Positions 1-6,100 of a stretch of DNA of 6,100 nucleotides are shown in pieces; positions within the stretch are counted from its first letter, which is position 1; each line of letters starts with the position of its first letter. The stretch is from assembly GCA_020726205.1 (NCBI GenBank), contig DYTA01000069.1, positions 1-6,100 on the forward strand, read 5' to 3'. The position numbers and the translations under genes were made by a program. Source of the stretch: Nitrosospira multiformis (GTDB lineage: Bacteria > Pseudomonadota > Gammaproteobacteria > Burkholderiales > UBA11063). The notes beneath the pieces were generated by a model, which worked only from the letters and a program-made list of their open reading frames with translations, made no database searches and was not told the DNA's origin.

Positions 1-1204
1 ATTGCCCACCTGAATCTAATAAATATAAATTATTATCTTTTATAACTTTATTTGTAGCTGCCGTTGAACGATAATGAATTATCGCCCCATTTTCAGCATA
101 ACCACTAATAGTAGCAAAGCTTAGTCCACGCAGATTATCTTGCTTAGCACGAAACTCTGCTAACTTATCTGAAGCACTTAACTCATCAACTCCATTTTTC
201 CAGTTTGTTTCCAACCAATGAATGAAGCTAACCATTGCAACGCCATCTTTACGATGAGCAATTCTTGCACCTTCTTGTTCAGTTGTATTTTTTAGTGCTT
301 TTTTATAAACAATTGGCGAACGCAATAATTTTACTTGGCTAGTCATTTGAGCTTGCTGTAACATCCAAAAACTCGCAGTTTTATCATCTAATCCAATTAT
401 TGAATTTAATTGAGATAAATAGTTACCAAACTGCTGATAATCAAGCAACTCTACGCCATAACTAGATAATTCTTGTTTTAATTCAGTACTAATCTTAGTC
501 ATATCAACAAACCATATTGCGTGCTGTTCTCCTATTAAAGCATAACTAATTACCAATGGATTATATTCTATATCGGTACCACGAATATTAAATAACCATG
601 CAATCTCATCAAGCACATTAAAGGCAAACCAATTTACATTATTATTTACTAATTCAGTACGCAACCACGTTAATTTATCAACTGTTGATACTCCAGTATA
701 GTTAATTGGTTGCATATAAGCTTGCTTATTAGGAATAGGTCTTACATCATTTAGCTGGTGCTTACAATTATCAATTAAATTATCTGCTAAAATTACTAAC
801 TGACCAGCACAACTATCCATAATATGTTGTAGTTTATTCGTACGACCAATTCCTACAAGACGAGGATCAATACCTAGCTTTTTGTTAGAAGAATTATTAG
901 TTAGCCACACTTCTGTTTCTGCAATAAATCCCTGTTGTTTCATCAAAGTAAATAATGAACTATCTAATTGTTGCTCTGCTTGTAAGAAATAACGCCCATC
1001 AGTCCAAAGATATGCATTATCCAAAGTAATTAGCACTTCACCAGCTGAACCATCAAAACCGCTAATCCACGGACGGCGTTGCCAACATTCAGGAACATAT
1101 TCACTATTATGTGCATCAATTGAAGGTACTAAATACATATCAATACCATATTTAACCATTTCGTTACGTAGTAACTTTAATTTTGCTTCTGTACTAACAC
1201 TCAT
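1..1204 (-). CDS. pepP: Xaa-Pro aminopeptidase (aminopeptidase P, M24B family), 3' end outside window
   Basis: I translated this gene directly. It starts at ATG 1204-1202 and stays open for 401 codons to the left edge, so the C-terminus is missing. Family members remove an N-terminal residue that precedes proline, using two metal ions. Residues about 8-135 form the first creatinase-like domain (ISGFDGSAG at 48-55, LWTDGRYFLQAE at 66-77). Residues about 150-300 form the second (LDEIAWLFNIRGTD at 198-211). The pita-bread catalytic domain begins near 305 (GARIAHRKDGVAMVSFIHW at 312-330). His377 in IIHY and Asp397 in LLDSGGQ match the active-site His and first metal ligand of human XPNPEP1 (His395, Asp415), with the same 20-residue spacing. 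The remaining ligands lie outside the window. Two N-terminal domains indicate the long (about 600 aa) cytosolic XPNPEP1-like form rather than the E. coli PepP form. It is last in the visible gene chain, 33 nt after the MarC-family gene, with its own ribosome site. The family call is secure; the symbol is by analogy. Confidence 0.93.
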   Translation of the reverse strand, partial: MSVSTEAKLKLLRNEMVKYGIDMYLVPSIDAHNSEYVPECWQRRPWISGFDGSAGEVLITLDNAYLWTDGRYFLQAEQQLDSSLFTLMKQQGFIAETEVWLTNNSSNKKLGIDPRLVGIGRTNKLQHIMDSCAGQLVILADNLIDNCKHQLNDVRPIPNKQAYMQPINYTGVSTVDKLTWLRTELVNNNVNWFAFNVLDEIAWLFNIRGTDIEYNPLVISYALIGEQHAIWFVDMTKISTELKQELSSYGVELLDYQQFGNYLSQLNSIIGLDDKTASFWMLQQAQMTSQVKLLRSPIVYKKALKNTTEQEGARIAHRKDGVAMVSFIHWLETNWKNGVDELSASDKLAEFRAKQDNLRGLSFATISGYAENGAIIHYRSTAATNKVIKDNNLYLLDSGGQ

Positions 1205-1211
1205 TAGAAAA

Positions 1212-1216
1212 TCCTT
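1212..1216 (-). promoter_or_regulatory. Ribosome binding site of the aminopeptidase P gene
   Basis: The minus strand reads AAGGA here, 7 nt before ATG 1204-1202. This good Shine-Dalgarno match supports that start and suggests the gene is initiated independently rather than by coupling to the upstream MarC-family gene. Confidence 0.75.
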
Positions 1217-1237
1217 ATAACAAAAATCAATTATAAT

Positions 1238-1885
1238 TTATTGTAATCCCAGACCAGGAAATGCAGCACTGAATCCCAAGATAATAAATTGCGTACCTAA
1301 AGATAAAGTAAATAATCCAACAACTTTAATTAAAACATTCATACCAATATGACCCAAAAAGTCTAATAATTTCATTGAATATTTAAATAAATAAAAAATG
1401 ATAATAGCATTTATAATAATAGCAATAATTAAAGACAACCAAATAGTAAAATTTGTACCAGCTTCATCGGCAAATATAATAATAGTTGAAAATGTACCAG
1501 CTCCAGTTGTTAATGGTATAGCAATAGGGATAACAGCAAGAGAAATAACTTTAGAATAAGAAGTTGTTTTACTCTTTATTACTCCATCATCAGGCTTTGA
1601 GTTTAACATATTCATACCAGATACACCTAGTAATAGCCCTCCAGCAATTCTAAATGCGGCAATTGATATGCCAAAAAACTCCAACATTTGTCTACCAAGA
1701 ATTAACGCTAATAGCATAACAATTAATGCAGTAAAAGTTGAAGTACGGCACAACCGCATTCTGTCTTTATAATCTAAACCTTGACATATTTGTAAAAATA
1801 ATCCTAATGCTGGAAAATTATTTGCAACAGCAAAAATTCCAACTAAAAAATGTTGCAATGTAATAGTACGTTCTACAATTTGCAT
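1238..1885 (-). CDS. MarC-family integral membrane protein
   Basis: This is a 215-residue inner-membrane protein of the MarC/YchE/YhgN family, of normal family length. Proteins of this family are often labelled NAAT transporters, but the substrate is generally uncertain, and MarC itself is no longer thought to cause multidrug resistance. Six hydrophobic segments are visible at about 9-32, 50-70, 72-94, 113-138, 147-168 and 183-208. Family hallmarks are FGISIAAFRIAGGLLLG (71-87) followed by MNML, AIPLTTGAG (122-130), and the last helix pattern GLFTLSLGTQFIILGF (190-205). Two conserved prolines appear changed: the NP of helix 1 reads NN (residues 22-23), and the GPG of helix 4 reads GAG (128-130). 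The ATG overlaps the rpe stop by one base (TAATG). Only a weak purine-rich stretch precedes it, so translation is probably coupled to rpe. The family call is firm; the function is unknown. Confidence 0.88.
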   Translation of the reverse strand: MQIVERTITLQHFLVGIFAVANNFPALGLFLQICQGLDYKDRMRLCRTSTFTALIVMLLALILGRQMLEFFGISIAAFRIAGGLLLGVSGMNMLNSKPDDGVIKSKTTSYSKVISLAVIPIAIPLTTGAGTFSTIIIFADEAGTNFTIWLSLIIAIIINAIIIFYLFKYSMKLLDFLGHIGMNVLIKVVGLFTLSLGTQFIILGFSAAFPGLGLQ

Positions 1886-1887
1886 TA
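1883..1887 (-). other. TAATG stop/start overlap, rpe to MarC-family gene
   Basis: On the minus strand the rpe stop TAA (1887-1885) shares its last A with the ATG (1885-1883) of the next gene. A GAGAGAAGAA stretch lies about a dozen bases upstream, and no closer Shine-Dalgarno is visible. This suggests reinitiation by ribosomes that have just terminated on rpe. Confidence 0.8.
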
Positions 1888-2553
1888 TTTAGCTAATTCT
1901 TCTCTCAGTTTATTAATAGTATCCAAATAATCAATGGTATTAAAAATAGCGCTACCAGCAACAAAAGCATCGACACCAGCTGCAGCAATTTCTGCAATAT
2001 TGTCAATTTTTACTCCGCCATCTATTTCTAAAATAATATCACGACCTGATTCATCTATTAATTGACGAACTTTGCGTACTTTGTTCAAGGTACTTTGGAT
2101 AAATGACTGCCCTCCAAAACCAGGATTAACTGACATTAAAAGAATAACGTCAACTTTATCCATTACACAATCTAAATAGCTTATAGACGTTGCAGGATTA
2201 AGAACTAAACCACATTTAAGCCCATAACTTTTAATGAGACTTAAACTACGATCTACATGCAAACTAGCTTCTGGATGAAATGTAATAATATCAGCACCAG
2301 CTTTAGCAAATTGGCTAATTAAATCATCAACTGGACTCACCATTAGATGCACATCAATTGGTGACGTTCCACAATATGGTTTAATCGCTTGACAAACTGC
2401 AGGTCCAATAGTTAAATTTGGTACATAATGATTATCCATAACATCAAAATGAATCCAATCTGCACCAGCAGACAATACATTTTTAACTTCTTCACCAAGC
2501 CGAGCAAAGTCAGCAGATAAAATACTTGGTGCAATAATATGTTGTTTAGTCAT
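1885..2553 (-). CDS. rpe: Ribulose-phosphate 3-epimerase
   Basis: This cytosolic TIM-barrel enzyme interconverts D-ribulose 5-phosphate and D-xylulose 5-phosphate in the non-oxidative pentose phosphate pathway (and the Calvin cycle where present). At 222 aa it has the full family length. Nearly all signature stretches are intact: [14 protein letters not shown] (7-20), [16 protein letters not shown] (35-50), DVHLMV (67-72), [17 protein letters not shown] (135-151), EIDGGVK (176-182) and FVAGSAIF (197-204). The metal ligands His35, Asp37, His69 and Asp178 are all present. Asp37 and Asp178 are also the acid/base pair, so the protein should be active. It resembles E. coli Rpe closely along its whole length. 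ATG 2553-2551 has a strong AGGAG and overlaps the stop of the upstream Nudix gene by one base; its own stop overlaps the MarC-family start. Sharing a unit with ptsI would connect sugar uptake to pentose phosphate flux, which is inference. Confidence 0.98.
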   Translation of the reverse strand: MTKQHIIAPSILSADFARLGEEVKNVLSAGADWIHFDVMDNHYVPNLTIGPAVCQAIKPYCGTSPIDVHLMVSPVDDLISQFAKAGADIITFHPEASLHVDRSLSLIKSYGLKCGLVLNPATSISYLDCVMDKVDVILLMSVNPGFGGQSFIQSTLNKVRKVRQLIDESGRDIILEIDGGVKIDNIAEIAAAGVDAFVAGSAIFNTIDYLDTINKLREELAK

Positions 2554-2555
2554 TA
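2551..2555 (-). other. TAATG stop/start overlap, nudL to rpe
   Basis: The Nudix stop TAA (2555-2553) shares one A with the rpe ATG (2553-2551). Unlike the downstream junction, a strong AGGAG precedes this start, so rpe can combine coupling with independent initiation. Confidence 0.85.
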
Positions 2556-3038
2556 AATATTTCTCCTAAAATAATTAATATAATTTTGCTTATAGGTAAA
2601 TAAAATATGTGCCGTTATTCCCCAAATTAATTCTCCATTATGAGTGAAACACCTATTATGCTTAATTAAGGGATAATTTGGATGTATTATAAATTTTTTG
2701 TTATTTAGCTCATCAAGATCAAGATAGATTAATTTATCGACTTCAGATATATTAACACCAGAAATTTTACCCTCTAATCGTGCAATAATCGGATAAACAA
2801 CATGACCAGATATAAGACTATATTCAGGTAACATACAAAAACATGGTGAAATATTACCGATAAAATAAACTTCTTCCTGAAACTCTCTCATAGCTGTTGC
2901 GACAAGTGAATCGTCACTATCATCAAATTTACCACCTGGTAAACAGATATGCCCAGTAAAAGAACGTAAATTAGCTGCACGCTTAGTTAAAATTAGTTTA
3001 TTGTCTAAAACACCTAGCAAAACGGCAGCTAACTTCAT
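2553..3038 (-). CDS. nudL: Nudix hydrolase, NudL-type (CoA pyrophosphatase-like)
   Basis: This 161-residue cytosolic Nudix protein probably hydrolyses the pyrophosphate bond of coenzyme A or its derivatives. Residues 17-36 match the signature of the YeaB/NudL group (LTKR, then LRSFTGH, then LPGG). The Nudix box follows, G36 to V57, with REFQEE at 51-56; Glu52, Glu55 and Glu56 are the expected metal ligands. Its spacing has the one-residue expansion and aspartate-rich DDSDDS stretch that I recall from E. coli NudL (GGAVDDTDAS…REAEEEV), rather than the canonical GX5E. The C-terminal [11 protein letters not shown] (136-146) matches NudL's WGMTA motif. It lacks about 30 N-terminal residues found in E. 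coli NudL. A longer start is impossible because the ctpA stop codon immediately precedes this ATG in the same frame. No Shine-Dalgarno is visible, so translation probably depends on ctpA. The exact substrate is inferred from family membership. Confidence 0.85.
   Translation of the reverse strand: MKLAAVLLGVLDNKLILTKRAANLRSFTGHICLPGGKFDDSDDSLVATAMREFQEEVYFIGNISPCFCMLPEYSLISGHVVYPIIARLEGKISGVNISEVDKLIYLDLDELNNKKFIIHPNYPLIKHNRCFTHNGELIWGITAHILFTYKQNYINYFRRNI
2563..2567 (-). promoter_or_regulatory. Ribosome binding site of rpe
   Basis: The minus strand reads AGGAG, 9 nt before the rpe ATG and inside the last codons of the Nudix gene. It is the strongest Shine-Dalgarno sequence I found in the window and fixes the rpe start. 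Confidence 0.85.
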
Positions 3039-3041
3039 TTA
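3036..3041 (-). other. TAAATG abutting stop/start, ctpA to nudL
   Basis: The ctpA stop TAA (3041-3039) is followed directly by the nudL ATG (3038-3036), with no intervening base and in the same reading frame. The preceding bases (AATTAAATCGGCTAAA) show no ribosome binding site, pointing to reinitiation after ctpA termination. Confidence 0.8.
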
Positions 3042-4523
3042 TTTAGCCGATTTAATTGAATTAGATGAACTTTCTACGGGTAATGCTTTACCTTCAACAA
3101 TATTTAACGCCCACTGTAATTGAAAATCTGTTTTCAAATCAACTGTTGCTTGTGATTGATCAACAACTTTTGGCATAGCTTTGATTCGAGCATCAACCTT
3201 TGCTTTTAATTCATCTTGAGTAACAATTTGCTTAGGAGGACGAATTACAGGCACTGATTCAACTTTATTTTTCGCACCATTTGGATTATCAATATGCTTA
3301 TCCAAACTAGCTTCACTCATATCCCAACTGTCTAGAATATCACTATATTCACTTTGAATGATTATATCTGGATTAATTCCTTCTGCTTGAATTGAACGAC
3401 CTTTTGGCGTATAATAAAGAGCAGTCGTTAATTTTATAGCTGTGTCATTCGACAATGGAATGACCGTTTGTACTGAGCCTTTACCAAATGTTTTAACACC
3501 AAGAATTTTAGCCCGCTTATAATCTTGTAGTGCACCAGATACAATTTCTGAAGCAGAAGCAGTACCCTGATTAACTAACGCTACCATTGGTAATGTTTTA
3601 TAAATTGCAGGAATAGAATCTAGACTTTTTTGCTGTGTTCCATCAACATCATAATCATCTGCTTTTACAAAATATTTCTGTTTTGAACTTGGTAATCGAC
3701 CATCGGTATAAACTACTAGACTATCTTTAGGTAAAAAAGCACCAGATACACCAACTGCTGACTGTAATAAACCACCAGGATCATCACGTAAATCAAGGAC
3801 TAAGCCTTTTAATTTAGGATTAGTCTGATAAAGATTCGTTAATGCACGAGCTAGTTCATTACTAGTATCAGCTTGAAAATTAGTAATCCGAACATAAGCA
3901 TAATCATGATTGAGCATAGTTGATTGAACGCTACGTACTTCAATTTTCGCACGAGTAATCGTAAAATCTAAAGGTTTTAATGAACTTGCTCTAGCAACCG
4001 TAATAACCACCTTAGTTCCTGATTTTCCACGCATTTTTTTGATTGCATCATCTAAAGTCATACCACTAACTGGAACACCATCAATTTTAACAATCAAATC
4101 ACCACTTTGTACACCTGCAACATAAGCTGGAGTACCATAAATTGGAGCAACTACTTTAACTCCTCCATTACCTTTATCTCGGCTAACTTCGATACCCAAA
4201 CCAGCAAATGACCCTGATGTCATTTCTGACAACTGCTTGAAGTCTTCTGCATTTAAGTAGTCAGAATGAGGATCAAGGTTATTCAACATTCCCTCAATAG
4301 CACCCTTCATTAATTTGCTATCTGTAACGCTTTCAACGTAATAATTTTTGGTAATCGCATATACTTTGGCAAAATTATTCACATCTGCTAATGGAATTGA
4401 ATTAACCACCTGCTGGCTACCAATTGGCGAAATTCCATTTTGATCATCGGCTGTTGCATATATACTTACAGTTGCTAAAGAGCCACACACAACACCTAAA
4501 ACAAATTTACTAATTGTTTTCAA
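3039..4523 (-). CDS. ctpA: Carboxy-terminal processing protease (S41A), secreted
   Basis: This envelope serine protease trims or degrades proteins from their C-termini. Family substrates include cell-wall hydrolases and lipoproteins; the substrate here cannot be read from sequence. Residues 1-25 are a Sec signal peptide: KTISK, a hydrophobic core, then ATA before Asp26, which fits signal peptidase I. An N-terminal helical region (about 48-95, with LDPHSDYL at 83-90) leads to a PDZ domain (about 105-180, GLGIEV and GDLIVKIDG). The S41 core follows, with LDLRDDPGG at 243-251, Ser323 in GTASASEI, and Lys348 and Gln352 in FGKGSVQ. The 25- and 29-residue spacings equal those of CtpB (Ser309, Lys334, Gln338), so the catalytic set is complete. 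The tail (390-494) carries DFQLQWALN (466-474), typical of proteobacterial members. The start is TTG: an in-frame TAG, the ptsI stop, lies only six codons upstream, and the first internal ATG would remove the signal peptide. The gene begins 18 nt after ptsI. Confidence 0.95.
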   Translation of the reverse strand: MKTISKFVLGVVCGSLATVSIYATADDQNGISPIGSQQVVNSIPLADVNNFAKVYAITKNYYVESVTDSKLMKGAIEGMLNNLDPHSDYLNAEDFKQLSEMTSGSFAGLGIEVSRDKGNGGVKVVAPIYGTPAYVAGVQSGDLIVKIDGVPVSGMTLDDAIKKMRGKSGTKVVITVARASSLKPLDFTITRAKIEVRSVQSTMLNHDYAYVRITNFQADTSNELARALTNLYQTNPKLKGLVLDLRDDPGGLLQSAVGVSGAFLPKDSLVVYTDGRLPSSKQKYFVKADDYDVDGTQQKSLDSIPAIYKTLPMVALVNQGTASASEIVSGALQDYKRAKILGVKTFGKGSVQTVIPLSNDTAIKLTTALYYTPKGRSIQAEGINPDIIIQSEYSDILDSWDMSEASLDKHIDNPNGAKNKVESVPVIRPPKQIVTQDELKAKVDARIKAMPKVVDQSQATVDLKTDFQLQWALNIVEGKALPVESSSNSIKSAK

Positions 4524-4530
4524 GTAACTA

Positions 4531-4537
4531 CTCTTTC
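4531..4537 (-). promoter_or_regulatory. Ribosome binding site supporting the TTG start of ctpA
   Basis: The minus strand reads GAAAGAG, 7 nt before TTG 4523-4521. It is an imperfect match to AAGGAG but well placed. It lies in the 18-nt gap after ptsI and decides the start, since no ATG or GTG exists between the upstream in-frame stop and the signal peptide. Confidence 0.6.
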
Positions 4538-4541
4538 TATT

Positions 4542-6100
4542 CTAAAATAAATTCAAATCTTGGTTTAACTTCTCAACATAATCATAAATCTTATCACGAT
4601 TTTCTGAACGAAGAATTTTACTAACTAATGATTCTAACTCAGCTATGTTAGTATTTAAAATAATATTTTTTACATTTAGTATGTTTGCTGAGTGCATTGA
4701 AAATTTACGTAAACCAATACCTAATAATAAACGTGTTAACTTAACATTTCCTGCTAACTCACCGCAAATAGAAACTGGAACTTGTTCTTTATTTGCAGAT
4801 TGAATAACGTGATTTAATAGTTTAATAACAGCAGGATGTAATGGATCATAAAGATAATTTACAGACTCATCATTACGGTCAATTGCTAATAAATATTGAA
4901 TTAAATCATTAGTACCAATTGAAATAAAATCAACTTGCTCCAAAATTCCTTTTAGTGATAATGCAGCAGCAGGAACTTCAATCATGCTCCCTATTTTAAT
5001 ATTCTCATCAAAAGCGATATGTTCTTCTCTTAATTCTTCTTTTACTAAATCTAATTGATGAATAGCTTGTTTTAGTTCCCAAGATGAAGAAATCATTGGA
5101 AACATAATTTGCACTTTACCAAAATATGAAGCACGCAAGATGGCACGTAATTGTAAACGAAAAAAACCTTGCTCTGCTAATGATAAACGAATTCCAGTTA
5201 ACCCTAGAGCTGGATTATCAGCTGCACCATGAGTTGCATTCCATTGTGGATTTTTATCAGCACCCAAATCGGCAGTACGAATAGTGACAGGGAGCTTTTT
5301 CATAGCTTTAATTACCTGTAAGTAGGCTTGAAATTGTTCTTCTTCACTAGCAATATGATTATCTTTACTCAGAAATAAAAACTCACTTCTAAATAGACCA
5401 ACACCATCTGCATTATTATATTTTACATCATCAACATCTTCAGGAACCTCAATATTAGCAAGTAATTCAACACTAATACCATCTTGACTAATAGTTACAT
5501 TTTTACGAATAGATCTTAGTTTTTGTCTAGACTCTTGCCATTCTTTCTTTCGTTTTTTATATTCATTTAATACTAACTTATCTGGGTTAACGATTATAAC
5601 ACCCTGTAATCCATCTATAATAATTTCGTCATCACGAATAATTTGCCTAGCATTAGTAACACCTACGACAGCTGGAATATCCAGATTACGACCAACAATA
5701 GCGGTATGAGATGTTAAACTGCCAAAATCAGTAATAAAACCAGCAAAATTTGAATCTTTAAATTGAACTAAATCTGCAGGAGATAAATCTCGAGTAACTA
5801 AAATACCTTTTTCTAATTTACCTTGATTATTCCAGTCAAAATTATTACCTTCTAAATTTTTAAAGATTCTTTCTAAGACTTGAATAACGTCATTTTTTCT
5901 TTCTTTTAAGTAAGTATCAATCATTTCATCAAATTGCAATGATAAATGCTCTGCTTGTAGTTTAATAGCCCATTCTGCATTACAAAACTCTTTTTCGATA
6001 AAATCTATTGGTGCTTGAGAAATTTGCGAGTCATTTAGCATCATAATATTCAAGGATAAAAAAGCACCTAACTCTGCCGGAGCACCAGAGGGTATGTTAC
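4542..6100 (-). CDS. ptsI: PTS Enzyme I (phosphoenolpyruvate-protein phosphotransferase), 5' end outside window
   Basis: This cytosolic enzyme takes phosphate from PEP onto a histidine and passes it to HPr, starting sugar PTS transport. The frame stays open to the right edge: upstream of TTG 6053 it reads IPSGAPAELGAFLSL, which continues the family alignment. That TTG is therefore internal, and about 58 residues lie outside. Residues below are numbered from that TTG. The visible part of the HPr-binding helical region is 1-70. The phosphohistidine domain has His116 in LTSHTAIVGR (E. coli His189). The C-terminal PEP-binding barrel has Arg222 (GVGLFRSEF), Arg259 (IRTADLGADK), Glu359 (MIEVPAA), Asn382, Asp383 and Arg393 (GTNDLIQYLLAIDR), and Cys430 (CGELAG), matching E. 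coli Arg296, Arg332, Glu431, Asn454, Asp455, Arg465 and Cys502. The residue at E. coli Arg358 is Thr286, which is unusual. Expected full length is about 576 aa, as in E. coli. A PtsP-type protein with an extra N-terminal GAF domain cannot be fully excluded from this fragment. It is the most upstream visible gene; ptsH probably precedes it. Confidence 0.96.
   Translation of the reverse strand, partial: NIPSGAPAELGAFLSLNIMMLNDSQISQAPIDFIEKEFCNAEWAIKLQAEHLSLQFDEMIDTYLKERKNDVIQVLERIFKNLEGNNFDWNNQGKLEKGILVTRDLSPADLVQFKDSNFAGFITDFGSLTSHTAIVGRNLDIPAVVGVTNARQIIRDDEIIIDGLQGVIIVNPDKLVLNEYKKRKKEWQESRQKLRSIRKNVTISQDGISVELLANIEVPEDVDDVKYNNADGVGLFRSEFLFLSKDNHIASEEEQFQAYLQVIKAMKKLPVTIRTADLGADKNPQWNATHGAADNPALGLTGIRLSLAEQGFFRLQLRAILRASYFGKVQIMFPMISSSWELKQAIHQLDLVKEELREEHIAFDENIKIGSMIEVPAAALSLKGILEQVDFISIGTNDLIQYLLAIDRNDESVNYLYDPLHPAVIKLLNHVIQSANKEQVPVSICGELAGNVKLTRLLLGIGLRKFSMHSANILNVKNIILNTNIAELESLVSKILRSENRDKIYDYVEKLNQDLNLF

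Larger units (their letters stand above)
1..6100 (-). other. Probable single transcription unit ptsI-ctpA-nudL-rpe-marC-like-pepP
   Basis: All six genes point the same way, with junctions of 18, 0, -1, -1 and 33 nt. No inverted repeat followed by a T run appears in any gap, and no promoter with both elements is visible. The unit continues past both edges, so its promoter and terminator are not seen. Co-transcription is inferred from spacing alone; a weak extra promoter before pepP cannot be ruled out. Confidence 0.65.

Noticed and set aside
1230..1235. TATAAT on the minus strand before pepP, a perfect -10 hexamer 25 nt upstream of the ATG.
   Set aside because: At 16 to 18 nt spacing upstream I see only CCTGGT-like sequence and no -35 element. 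In DNA this AT-rich such hexamers are expected by chance, so a pepP promoter is only a weak possibility.
3774..3797. LDLRDDPGG in ctpA instead of the more usual LRNNPGG, considered as possible loss of a functional residue.
   Set aside because: This loop tolerates Asn/Asp variation in S41 proteases, and the catalytic Ser323, Lys348 and Gln352 are all present with normal spacing.
4524..4541. Possible terminator or regulatory structure between ptsI and ctpA.
   Set aside because: The 18-nt gap has no inverted repeat or T run on the coding strand; it holds only the ctpA ribosome site.
6051..6053. TTG 6053-6051 as the ptsI start, which would make a 503-residue, N-terminally truncated Enzyme I.
   Set aside because: The frame is open without a stop to the right edge, and the added residues (NIPSGAPAELGAFLSL) continue the normal Enzyme I alignment. 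The gene is cut by the window, not shortened or frameshifted.
1..6100. Search for a novel system: CRISPR arrays, insertion sequences, toxin-antitoxin pairs, small RNA or tRNA genes, phage remnants, plus-strand genes.
   Set aside because: Coding sequence for recognisable families fills the window on the minus strand, with gaps of at most 33 nt. I saw no direct-repeat arrays, terminal inverted repeats or cloverleaf-like sequences, and no supported plus-strand gene. The window looks like ordinary core genome.

Overview
This window is a compact, AT-rich bacterial segment (by eye roughly a third G+C). Every gene I can support is on the minus strand, so the region reads from right to left. The genes look chromosomal and housekeeping. 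The Enzyme I, carboxy-terminal protease and ribulose-phosphate epimerase sequences all look proteobacterial. The Enzyme I linker (…APAELGAFL…) and the protease tail (SEASLDKHI and DFQLQWALN) remind me most of an AT-rich betaproteobacterium, possibly Neisseriales-like. That placement is an impression from memory, not a search result.

Layout in transcription order: (1) 6100-4542, PTS Enzyme I (ptsI), with its 5' end beyond the right edge; (2) 4523-3039, a secreted S41 carboxy-terminal processing protease (ctpA) starting at TTG; (3) 3038-2553, a NudL-type Nudix CoA pyrophosphatase; (4) 2553-1885, ribulose-5-phosphate 3-epimerase (rpe); (5) 1885-1238, a MarC-family membrane protein; (6) 1204-1, a three-domain aminopeptidase P (M24B), with its 3' end beyond the left edge.

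The genes are packed tightly. The gaps are 18 nt (ptsI/ctpA), 0 nt (ctpA/nudL), two 1-nt TAATG overlaps (nudL/rpe and rpe/marC-like), and 33 nt (marC-like/pepP). I see no terminator hairpin and no convincing promoter inside the window. It is best read as part of one polycistronic unit whose promoter lies to the right, probably before ptsH or ptsI. The functions are mixed: PEP-dependent sugar phosphorylation, pentose phosphate metabolism, CoA-derivative hydrolysis, envelope proteolysis, an inner-membrane protein of unclear substrate, and peptide turnover. Any shared logic beyond general growth and carbon metabolism is inference.

I found no mobile element, CRISPR array, RNA gene, repeat array or defence system, and no sign of a previously undescribed system. 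The points most worth checking are substitutions at otherwise conserved positions in two proteins: Enzyme I, at the place of E. coli Arg358, and the MarC-family protein, with NP to NN and GPG to GAG. The TTG start of ctpA and the chain of coupled stop/start junctions come next. No stretch longer than 33 bases lacks a gene.
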